DNA from: Bacillota bacterium
Lineage (GTDB): Bacteria; Bacillota; Desulfotomaculia; Desulfotomaculales; JAJYZD01
DNA: 9,121 nt
Assembly: GCA_021800315.1 (NCBI GenBank)
Contig: JAJYZD010000152.1
Span: 1-9,121 of the forward strand
Direction of reading: 5' to 3'
Of the stretch, positions 1 through 5,440 are shown in pieces. Positions within the stretch are counted from its first letter, which is position 1; every line of letters begins with the position of its first letter. The notes under the pieces are model-generated. The model saw only the letters and a list, made by a program, of their open reading frames with translations, was not told where the DNA came from and ran no database searches. The position numbers were made by a program, and so were the translations under genes.

Positions 1-786
1 GGGCGTTTTCCACATAAGCTTGATAGGACGGAGTGTAGGTGTTCATATAGGTACGAAGCTGCGACTTCCATCTAGCAATTAAATCATATACCGCCGCAAC
101 GGCTTGCGGCGACAGTGAACTTTTGTTATCATTGAGGTAGGTTGTCATGCCTCTGATAACAGGGGCGTCCTCGGGTTTTGCTATGTCAAGCTCATGCTCG
201 TATCCGACCAGAAAGACAATCTTATCTTTTAGGTCTATTGGTTCAAACACGCTACGGAAATCCGGGATTTCATTGCTCTTGTCCTCTACCTGAACCTGAC
301 CAACAGTAACAGCAGCCATGTGCAGAAAAGCGGAAACGAGATGGGCAGGTCTTTCGTTGGCGAACTTTGAGCCACGAACAACCTTGCCGTCTTCGGCGAT
401 CACACTGTCTTGCGACTGTTCCATCAACCATTTGTATACCCAGTGATCGACATCCTCGCCATCTCCGGATTGGATCGTCCTGCGTAAAGTCGGCTCACTC
501 GGGGCAATGCCAGCCAGTCAAGGGAGAACAGCACCCATTGGCCTCCAAGGATTGCCACGTGCTTAAGCGATGGTCCAGTAAGCTTTTGGAATCCGAGATA
601 ATGATCAGCCATCAACGTGTCCCAGTTCTCCTCCCCGTCTGGGACTACTAACCTCACCAGGAGGGTGTCGAGGCTGACAGCATCCGGCATACCGCCGCCG
701 TCTAGGATTTGGTTTCCTCCCCAGGAACTACCCATCCCTACCAGCATACCACATCCCAGAAATCTCGTCACCACAGGATGTTCCAA
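1..786 (-). pseudogene. Remnant of DruA-domain/DDE fusion transposase, internally deleted and chimeric
   Basis: Read on the minus strand, about 786-520 carries a DUF4338 (DruA-like) segment with W-D-x-L-M-A-D-H-Y-L-G-F followed by an L-G-G-Q-W stretch. At about 505-520 the frame changes and the sequence jumps to the DDE-associated part of ISAs1/H-repeat transposases: PSEPTLRRTIQ, then a D-G-K-x-x-R-G-S motif with the first catalytic Asp, then K-S-N-E-I. In intact fusions about 250 residues normally separate these pieces, so this is an internal deletion plus frameshift. After the residues EPIDLKDKIV (near 225) transposase homology stops, where family members continue toward a T-A-D-A-L-H-type motif. 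The frame nevertheless stays open to base 1 with unrecognised sequence. The upstream start is unclear: the ORF opens with TTG and no good ribosome site. DruA and ISAs1 assignments come from remembered family motifs. Confidence 0.75.
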
Positions 787-818
787 TTAGGTCGATTCTA
801 GAAGGAAATTTGGTTTGA

Positions 819-1436
819 CGCAGCCGTGATCTAAAGACGGCTGATGTTAAGGTCGGTGGGCGTGGTGAGGTTGTTGTCGATGAGTTTCTTCGTACGGGTA
901 ATCCCCGGATTTATGCTGCGGGTGATGTCACAAGCGGTCCGCAATTCGTATCTGTCGCGGCCTACGAGGGATGGATCGACGCTGAGAATGCGGTAGGAGG
1001 CGCAAACCGTAAGGTTGATCCGGGTGTGGTTCCGGCGGTGGCATTCACAACCCCCTCAATTGCCACGGTTAGTCTGGGGGAGGAACAGGCGAGGGACCGA
1101 GGTTATGAAGTCATAACCTCGGTCCTGCCGCTCGAGGCCTTTCCCAGGGCGCTGGCCAACCGTGAGACGGTTGGCTTGTTTAAGCTGGTCGCCGATGCCA
1201 AAAGCCGAAAACTCCTTGGAGCGCACGTGGTGGCCGGGACTGCGGGCGAAGTCATCTACGCCGCAACCCTGGCCGTAAAGTTCGGGTTGACCGTTGAGGA
1301 CTATGGTGGACGTCCAACCCCCCGGCGGGTCGGCGGCGTTGGGCCCAGGTTTTTGCCTGCTGTAACGCGCAATGGCGGTTTTTTTCCCGTCGCCTTTTAC
1401 AAAATTATATTGACATATTTCATTATTATTGTATAA
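819..1436 (+). pseudogene. merA: C-terminal fragment of mercuric reductase (MerA)
   Basis: The frame opens after a TGA at 816-818 and reads into the C-terminal third of a MerA/pyridine-nucleotide disulfide oxidoreductase. The FAD-binding motif R-I-Y-A-A-G-D-V-T is followed by P-Q-F-V-S-V-A-A-Y-E-G and the dimerisation domain (FTTPSIATVSLGEEQARDRGY, then LPLEAFPRALANRETVG and KLLGAHVV). MerA is the cytosolic flavoenzyme that reduces Hg(II) to Hg(0) with NADPH. The N-terminal two thirds, including the redox-active C-x4-C, are absent. Homology fails at about 1302, where the family's F-H-P-Y-L-T motif should follow, so the end is also broken. The open frame only runs on by chance to 1436, inside the next promoter. 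It abuts the transposase remnant at 786-819, which probably destroyed the gene. An ATG-less GTG at 1026 is not a real start. Confidence 0.82.
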
Positions 1437-1437
1437 T
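1410..1437 (+). promoter_or_regulatory. Sigma-A-type promoter of the metal-resistance operon
   Basis: A perfect -35 TTGACA (1410-1415) and a perfect -10 TATAAT (1432-1437) are separated by 16 bp, in an AT-rich patch unlike its surroundings. Transcription would start near 1444, which leaves only about 14 nt of leader before the arsR start. ATTATA (1404-1409) and TATAAT (1432-1437) form a 6-bp inverted repeat bracketing the promoter core. This is a candidate ArsR-type operator, but the repeat is short. Confidence 0.85.
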
Positions 1438-1457
1438 AGCCTGGAGGTGAGTCGAGT

Positions 1458-1835
1458 ATGCGGCAGAACCCTGAAGAGGCCCTGGCTAACTTTTTCCGTA
1501 GTCTGGGAAATCCCGTCCGGATGCGGATCCTGCTCCTTTTGCAGGTGGAGGGAGAACTCAATGTCGGCGAGTTGGTCCACAGGCTGGGACTCACCCAGGG
1601 CCACGTCTCCAACCATCTGTGCTGTCTGCGTACCTGCGGGGCGGTTGTCACCCGGCAGGCCAAAAGGTCGGTCTATTACCGGCTGGCGGGTGACGAGATC
1701 CGGAACATACTGGATGTTGCCCGTTTGGCGGTCGGGGACCGCGCTGACCAAATTATAGCCTGTCCGGTGCTGAAGAGGGAAATCATGCCTGAGTTGGATA
1801 AGAGCTGGGTACCAACAAACGAATCAGCGAAGTGA
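1458..1835 (+). CDS. ArsR/SmtB-family thiophilic-metal repressor, CmtR-like
   Basis: A 125-aa winged-helix repressor of the family that leaves DNA when metal binds. The HTH/wing spans residues 35-76 (NVGELVHRLGLTQGHVSNHL, then the wing to YYRL). The recognition helix carries H-L-C-C-L-R-T-C-G, with Cys55, Cys56 and Cys60, and Cys102 lies in the C-terminal tail. Cys56, Cys60 and Cys102 match the Cys57/Cys61/Cys102 Cd/Pb site of mycobacterial CmtR, as I recall that protein, so a soft metal (Cd, Pb or Hg) is the likely inducer. The start is secure: GGAGGTGA at 1443-1450 sits 7 nt upstream of ATG. The gene is first in the operon, directly behind a consensus promoter, so autorepression is likely. 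A downstream MerB homologue favours Hg or organomercury as the signal (inference). It is not a classical MerR-family MerR. Confidence 0.9.
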   Translation: MRQNPEEALANFFRSLGNPVRMRILLLLQVEGELNVGELVHRLGLTQGHVSNHLCCLRTCGAVVTRQAKRSVYYRLAGDEIRNILDVARLAVGDRADQIIACPVLKREIMPELDKSWVPTNESAK

Positions 1836-1909
1836 AGCCGAATCGGGAGATGATGCCTATGGCGGCCCCTGCCGCTACCGGTGGAACCGCCGCGGCTGCC
1901 GGGCGGTGA
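1832..1909 (+). other. Possible tiny Ala/Gly-rich ORF between arsR and merB
   Basis: A GTG at 1832 overlaps the arsR stop (GTGA) and opens a 25-codon frame ending at TGA 1907-1909, which in turn overlaps a GTG at 1906 that begins a long frame running into merB. An internal ATG at 1859 has GGGAG 9 nt upstream. The peptide is low-complexity (Ala/Gly/Pro) and I recognise no family. The overlaps would permit translational coupling, but GC-rich DNA gives open frames by chance. The remaining bases to 2079 hold a GC hairpin (CGGGGC 1911-1916 with GCCCCG 1921-1926) and no recognisable gene. Confidence 0.2.
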
Positions 1910-2079
1910 ACGGGGCACCGGCCCCGGCGGGCGAACACGGTTATCTTACCGGGGGTTCGAACTGCCGGCGGGAGGCGAAAGAAGAAAAAACGGGTAATCG
2001 GAAAGGTGCCCCTTGCCAGGGTGGCTGTTTACATGATAGACGCCGGCGGAAACAAATGGAAGGATGGGAGACCGTAAAG

Positions 2080-2688
2080 GTGTGCGGCAACAACAATCAG
2101 GCTTTGGCGACAGCGATCAAGAAGACGTGGGACTCATGGGAAACACGCCGTCCCCAACGGGAAAGAGAATTATCACGGGTTGGATTTCGGCTTCTCCTCG
2201 GGGGGCAACCTGTATCCCTTTCTCTCCTGGCCGATTCGCCAGGCCGGCCCCCTGGTGAAGTTAAGACGGAACTGGTACGCATGGCCGGGGAAGGACGCTG
2301 TACGCTTAGTGAGACGGATGACTTGACCGGTATTATGGGGCTGTCTGTCGTACCGGCGCCACATCAACTGAGCCTTGGGGGAAAGCGGTTCTTTACCTGG
2401 TGTGCGCTTGACGCGGCCGCAATCCCTGCCGCGCTCAATACAGACGCGACTGTCAGATCCTTTTTGGCAGACGAAAGACGGGAAATCACTTTGCATTTTC
2501 GTGATGGAAAATGGATACCCGAAAATATTTGGATTCAACTGACCGAGCCGGAAGAAGGAACGAGACTTTGCAGCGGCACCTGAACCAAAATAAACTTTTA
2601 CGGCTCGGTCGGGCCGGACCAACAGGGTGCATTCATTCCGGTTAATGAGGCGGCTTTGTGGGCGAAACAGTATTGGGTATGGGAATAG
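2080..2688 (+). CDS. merB: MerB-like organomercurial lyase, probable selenoprotein (in-frame TGA at 2581)
   Basis: This is a homologue of the cytosolic alkylmercury lyase that protonolyses C-Hg bonds. Numbered from GTG 2080 (GGATGGGAG at 2062-2070 upstream; ATG 2056 is the alternative), it has an N-terminal helical/winged-helix part, then W-C-A-L-D at 107-111, equal to catalytic Cys96 and Asp99 of MerB. A TGA at codon 168 would end a 167-aa product. The same frame continues for 34 codons to TAG 2686-2688, and that tail is MerB: U-T-K-I-N-F-Y-G-S aligns without gaps to C-C-H-V-H-F-F-A-S, and PVNEAALWAKQYW aligns to SVHEAFGLGQEF. The TGA therefore sits on catalytic Cys159; Cys-to-Cys/Sec spacing is 60 here against 63. 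Full length is 202 aa, against about 212 for MerB. The structural Cys117 is not conserved. A SECIS-like hairpin follows at 2601. Alternative: a nonsense-mutated pseudogene. Confidence 0.78.
2601..2616 (+). promoter_or_regulatory. Candidate bacterial SECIS hairpin for merB
   Basis: CGGCTC (2601-2606) pairs with GGGCCG (2611-2616), giving 6 bp including one U-G pair and an apical loop GGTC. The loop begins 23 nt after the TGA. Bacterial SECIS elements are described as placing the loop about 16-37 nt after UGA with a G in the first two loop positions, and the E. coli fdhF loop also contains GGUC. A competing pairing of GGTC (2607-2610) with GACC (2617-2620) exists, so a computed fold is needed. 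Confidence 0.65.
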
Positions 2689-2764
2689 TAAAAGATAATA
2701 GGTAGCGGTGTGCCAGGCTTGAAGCCTTTGTCTGAAATGAAAACTAAAAGGAGTTGAGGCATCT

Positions 2765-3232
2765 ATGTCCGGCGAAGTGTGCGGAGCGGATAATCCTGCT
2801 ATTAGTGAAACCATATGTCCGGTATGCCGGCGTCCGGGCAAGATGGTCAGTCCGAAAACCGTGGCCAGCCTGCTGAAAAGCTCCCGTCTTCCCGAATCGC
2901 TCGATGGATACAGTCTTTGCCTGTCCCATGACTGCGACGTTGTTTATTATGGTTCGCAGGTCTTTGGCAAAGAAGATGTCAGGGTTAAGGTGTGGTACAA
3001 GGAAAATGATCCGTCGGTGCCGGTATGTTATTGCCGGAATGTTACCGAGGCCGACGTCGTCCGGCACATTGCCGTGGTTCGATGCTGCGACAGCCTTAAG
3101 GATATTCAGAAACATACCGGGGCGAATACGGGGAAGGAGTGTCTTACCCAAAATCCCGGTGGAACCTGATGTAAGCCGGCAGTGCAATCGGCGATTGCCA
3201 AAGGAACTGAATTGCGGAAAGTTATTCCTTAA
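2765..3232 (+). CDS. CopZ-N-terminal-like Zn/[2Fe-2S] metal-binding protein, probable selenoprotein (in-frame TGA at 3167)
   Basis: Cys-rich cytosolic protein resembling the N-terminal domain of Archaeoglobus CopZ, which binds one Zn and one [2Fe-2S] cluster. Visible ligand sets are C18-x2-C21 with C52-x4-C57 (Zn knuckle-like), then C88-Y-C90, C126 and the N-P-G-G-T motif at 130-134 (BFD-like Fe-S part); C107 and C108 are extra. Family members end N-P-x-G-x-C-C. Here codon 135 is TGA (3167-3169), then Cys136, and the frame continues 19 more residues to TAA 3230-3232, giving 155 aa. The TGA occupies the first Cys of the CC pair. The start has AAAGGAG (2747-2753) 11 nt before ATG. There is no C-terminal HMA domain, so it is shorter than full CopZ. 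Its role as metal or electron carrier beside MerB is inferred. Read conventionally, it would be a 134-aa protein lacking the vicinal Cys pair. Confidence 0.8.
3180..3209 (+). promoter_or_regulatory. Candidate bacterial SECIS hairpin for the CopZ-like gene
   Basis: GCAATC (3184-3189) pairs perfectly with GATTGC (3193-3198) around a GGC loop. The loop starts 20 nt after the TGA at 3167-3169, inside the usual bacterial SECIS range and with G in the first loop positions. CAGT (3180-3183) can pair with ACTG (3206-3209) below a one-sided 7-nt bulge. The loop lacks the GU of E. coli fdhF, so it is a slightly weaker match than the merB hairpin. Confidence 0.6.
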
Positions 3233-3299
3233 GGGGCGGGATCGAGAGCCGATGGATTGATTGGACGCGACGCATTATGCCCGGCGACGTGGCCTGGTA

Positions 3300-3349
3300 C
3301 CGCCGGCCCGGACGGAGCTGAGCCGGGGGCGGCTCCCGCGAGCCGGCGG
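3300..3349 (+). repeat. Nested GC-rich hairpin downstream of the operon
   Basis: CCGCCGGC (3300-3307) pairs with GCCGGCGG (3342-3349), and inside it GAGCC (3320-3324) pairs with GGCTC (3331-3335). No T-run follows, so it is not a classical terminator. It may slow or end transcription of the metal operon or protect the 3' end. From 3233 to 3440 I see no convincing gene. Confidence 0.4.
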
Positions 3350-3395
3350 AAGGAAGGTGGCGGTATCGAGTAATTGCTCCTGGTATTTCTTTAGA

Positions 3396-3428
3396 AACAT
3401 TGACCCAGGCAATTGAGAGGTCAATGTT
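3396..3428 (+). repeat. 10-bp perfect inverted repeat
   Basis: AACATTGACC (3396-3405) and GGTCAATGTT (3419-3428) are perfect complements around a 13-nt spacer. The flanking bases are T-containing (TTCTTTAG before, CTTGG after) but there is no clean T-run. It could be a weak terminator of the metal operon, an operator, or the edge of a mobile element. Confidence 0.4.
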
Positions 3429-3439
3429 CTTGGTTTACT

Positions 3440-3593
3440 GACTTGTGGCTGGCTTGCGGCTAAGGCGGGTCATAGCGCGACATAGTTGTGCCCTTGCGAG
3501 CAACTTATACCGCTTTCTCGCCTTAAGACGCAGGCCCTTGGAGTTTCCTCCGCAAGCCCCCGCCTTTAGGCGCCTTTAGGCGCGGGGTCCATG
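3440..3593 (+). mobile_element. IS200/IS605-type right-end/omega-RNA-like remnant
   Basis: The stretch ends in CAAGCCCCCGCCTTTAGGC, a second GCCTTTAGGC and GCGGGG, the kind of terminal hairpin seen at the tnpB-distal end of IS200/IS605 elements. The 10-bp hairpin core is present in tandem (about 3557-3578). No tnpB reading frame is recognisable upstream, so only the end survives. It interrupts the SWIM-protein fragment read from the other strand. Family assignment is from general resemblance, not a database match. Confidence 0.45.
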
Positions 3594-3745
3594 ACATTGT
3601 AGTCGCGGGAGCCCGACACCACGGCCCTGTGTCTGCCTGACCCCTCATCGTCTACGATTGACTTGATGTGGTCGTCCTCGTAGTAACACCAACCGTGATC
3701 GAGAATCGCTTCATCGACGCCTTCCTCGAAATCATCCAGGTTCAT
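3566..3745 (-). pseudogene. N-terminal fragment of a SWIM zinc-finger protein
   Basis: A 59-aa frame starting at ATG 3745, with GGGGGGAT about 10 nt upstream. It resembles the segment that precedes the SWIM finger in bacterial SWIM proteins: a short acidic start, G-W-C-Y-Y-E-D-D-H-I-K-S-I, then R-A-V-V-S-G-S-R-D-Y-N-V. The C-x-C...C-x-H finger itself is missing because the frame runs into the IS200/IS605-like hairpin and stops there. The product is probably not functional. SWIM proteins are usually several hundred residues long and act with helicases or unknown partners. Confidence 0.6.
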
Positions 3746-3838
3746 CGGCGGTATCCCCCCGATCGATTGGTTCGCCGGCCTGTACCCGCGCCGACCGGAA
3801 ACATTCGTGCATATAGTACCTCATGTGTCGGGCTATGG

Positions 3839-4433
3839 TTAAGTCGTGCCCGTGCGGGATCCTCTTGCCCCGTAAAGCCGGGCAGAGAACGAAGTCACTA
3901 TTGACAATAGATCCTTTACCAATTCAGACTGACTATCATCCGGCTCCTCTCCGTAATCACAACTATTTCCACACCACAATACCGAAGATGACGTTCGATA
4001 TAGGAATAACCAAATCTGACTAACCTGTCGGGATATTCGATCAGGAGTTTCTTGTACCCGCCCCTTTCAGCCGGATTGAGAACTTTTGCCAATCCTCGGC
4101 GCTGTTGATTTAGTCTGCTAGCGACGTCCGAAACCTCGTACCCAACAGCAAATCCATTATCCCTGGCAAATTGGCACAATCGCAGCATCTGCCGTTCCAA
4201 ATTGCCCGAATCAGCTTGATTCTTTGTGGATACACGTGCATATAAAGTGGCATTTTTTCTCTTGCCCGAACATTTCTCCGGAACTCAAAAGCCGTGCCAA
4301 TTCATCCGTGGAATATCTGCATTGTCCGCCTGGAAGCCGTCCGGGCTTTATTAAGCGTCCCTTCTCATAATTACGCAGACTGTTCGCAGGTACTCCAAGC
4401 TTTTTGCCGCCGCGCAATAGTCAATAATTCCAT
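3839..4433 (-). pseudogene. tnpA: IS607-family TnpA (serine recombinase) pseudogene with three frameshifts
   Basis: Read from ATG 4433 downward, the pieces add up to a complete IS607 TnpA of about 198 codons. It has a MerR-like HTH (KKLGVPANSLRNYEKGRL, then P-G-G-Q-C-R-Y), a resolvase catalytic start L-Y-A-R-V-S-T with the nucleophilic Ser (codon about 4228-4230), L-E-R-Q, and Y-P-D-R-L-V-R-F-G, then SIVTSFSARLYGARG near the end, stopping at 3839-3841. Three small net insertions break the frame: two bases in GCGCGGCGG near 4406-4416, one extra A in an A6 run (4253-4258 on the plus strand shown as T6), and an extra AG near 3945-3952. No tnpB accompanies it. TnpA catalyses excision and integration of IS607 elements; this copy is dead as read. 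Confidence 0.85.
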
Positions 4434-4774
4434 GGTTTTATGATATCAACTTTGGAGTGTTTTGTCAGCTTTTATTTTCAAAGCGCCAGGTCTAATATCT
4501 TCGCCTTTAGGCGAACAGCTTTAGCGCTCGTTGATCCCTAGCCCATCGAATAACGGTGTTCGGGAAGTAGCCTATCGATATAGCCTCCAGTTACGTGAGT
4601 AAAGACAACATAGCGAACAACCTGGAAGAGCGATAAGGTAACGACATGGGAGTGCCTGTTTCCTCAGGCCTTCAAGAGTTTGCAAGGACCAGAAGCCCCA
4701 GTAAGAAAGATGCAGAAAGGCTACGTTTAGTGGAATGCATGTTCCGGGCATCAAGGGACTCTGTGAATACGGAA
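4434..4774. other. Non-coding stretch, no supported gene
   Basis: Several short frames overlap here without family similarity, usable start sites or consistent codon use. The only clear structure is TTCGCCTTTAGGCGAA at 4499-4514, a 6-bp perfect hairpin with TTTA loop whose core matches the hairpins at 3557-3578. It may be an IS607 or IS605 terminal hairpin beyond the tnpA start. Confidence 0.4.
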
Positions 4775-4887
4775 CCGAGTTTCAGTCGGAACCTTCAGGC
4801 GGCTTCCAGCCGCTGGCCATTTCAGCAGGCTTTAGCCTGAAATGTGCGACTTTCAGTCGCAATAAACCCATCTGCTTTAGCAGGTGG
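4775..4887 (+). repeat. Array of five small hairpins, TnpB/omega-RNA-like or IS-end debris
   Basis: Stems occur one after another: CCGA/TCGG (4775-4789), GCGGC/GCCGC (4799-4813), CAGGC/GCCTG with TTTA loop (4826-4839), TGCGAC/GTCGCA with TTTCA loop (4845-4861) and CCATCTGC/GCAGGTGG with TTTA loop (4868-4887). Stems differ in sequence but loops share TTTA or TTTCA, so base pairing rather than sequence is conserved. This resembles the structured 3' ends of IS200/IS605 elements, where guide RNA (omega-RNA) for TnpB is encoded. No TnpB frame with its zinc ribbon is visible nearby. Confidence 0.5.
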
Positions 4888-5021
4888 CTTTTGAGTAGGG
4901 AAAAACAACTGCTGCGCACCTCCTTGTGAAGCCAATTCCTGCGGGCGGTCGGCGTTGGGCGGTCCCCTCTGGGGGTGGGGCACCACGCGTGCAGTCTCGA
5001 TTGCCAGATAATATAATTTAA

Positions 5022-5050
5022 AGCAGGAAATTCGCATGGAATTTCCTGCT
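5022..5050. repeat. 11-bp perfect inverted repeat (hairpin)
   Basis: AGCAGGAAATT (5022-5032) and AATTTCCTGCT (5040-5050) flank a 7-nt loop. On the minus strand the stem is followed by TTTAAATTATATT, so it could act as a minus-strand terminator, or be a small repeat element. No gene that it would terminate is evident. From 4890 to 5190 no coding region is supported. Confidence 0.5.
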
Positions 5051-5120
5051 GATGATCTTTTATGTATGAACTGCATTTAATGCGATCAATAAAAGCAGAA
5101 TCTGGCGAACGAAGCCTCGG

Positions 5121-5154
5121 TCAACTACCCCGGCCTGACGGGCGGAGCTTGCGG
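5121..5154 (-). mobile_element. Degenerate IS200/IS605-type terminal hairpin
   Basis: TCAACTACCCCGGCCTGACG followed by GGCGGAGCTTGCGG has the layout of the reverse complement of the end at 3540-3600 (a TCA, then CCCC-GCC-loop-GGC-GGGG, then CTTGCGG). The stem contains mismatches, so it is decayed. The element body, expected to the right, has been replaced by a flavin-reductase fragment. Confidence 0.35.
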
Positions 5155-5190
5155 TGAAGAACCGTAAGAGATAGTGTTACCTTCGGGTAG

Positions 5191-5355
5191 CAATCCAGCG
5201 GTGTTGACAAGCTTTCGATGAAGCGGGTCAAAGAGATCATTAACCTGGGGCTCCACGACATGTTCCTCGGCGAGATCCTGGCCGTGCACGTGGAAGACGG
5301 CGTCCTGGACGAAAAGGGCCGCGTCGACGCCGTCAGGGTGGCGCCGGGTGGTTAA
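5191..5355 (+). pseudogene. C-terminal fragment of a flavin reductase/flavoredoxin-like protein
   Basis: The open frame carries LGLHDMFLGEILAVHVEDGV then L-D-E-K-G-R-V-D, which matches the C-terminal part of flavin-reductase-like FMN-binding proteins (typical H-D-x-F-x-G-E-V-x-A-V-H-V-D-E). ATG 5218 is the first start but has no Shine-Dalgarno site, and the FMN-binding N-terminal barrel is absent. Family homology is lost about ten residues before the stop at 5353-5355, so both ends are broken. In intact form such proteins bind FMN and reduce it or pass electrons in anaerobes. It lies next to a decayed IS end, consistent with loss by rearrangement. Confidence 0.6.
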
Positions 5356-5440
5356 CATAATCCGCCACGGCGATTATTTTGGCTGTCACCCCCCCTCTCA
5401 GCGTAAATCCTGCCCCTTCGGCCCCCCGGCCGGTCAGCAG

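Noticed and set aside
1..786. Druantia-type anti-phage system from the DruA domain
   Set aside because: The DruA segment is a short fragment joined to transposase sequence, with no druB-E-like genes; it fits the fused-transposase form, not a defence system.
1056..1751. Minus-strand frame across merA and arsR
   Set aside because: It is antisense to two well-supported coding sequences and spans the promoter; no homology is seen.
1907..1909. TGA in the 25-codon frame as a third selenocysteine codon
   Set aside because: The hairpin after it begins only 1 nt away with loop ACCG, wrong in spacing and loop. The flanking peptide has no recognisable family or conserved Cys column.
3252..3260. ATG GAT TGA as the start of another Sec protein after the CopZ-like gene
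   Set aside because: The read-through frame has no recognisable homology and the TGA lies two codons after the ATG. Nothing suggests a Cys position.
4253..4258. Programmed frameshift at the A6 run in IS607 tnpA
   Set aside because: A plus-one shift would be needed, and two other frameshifts in the same gene point to decay instead.
4775..4887. CRISPR array
   Set aside because: The stems differ in sequence and no direct repeat with regular unique spacers is present.
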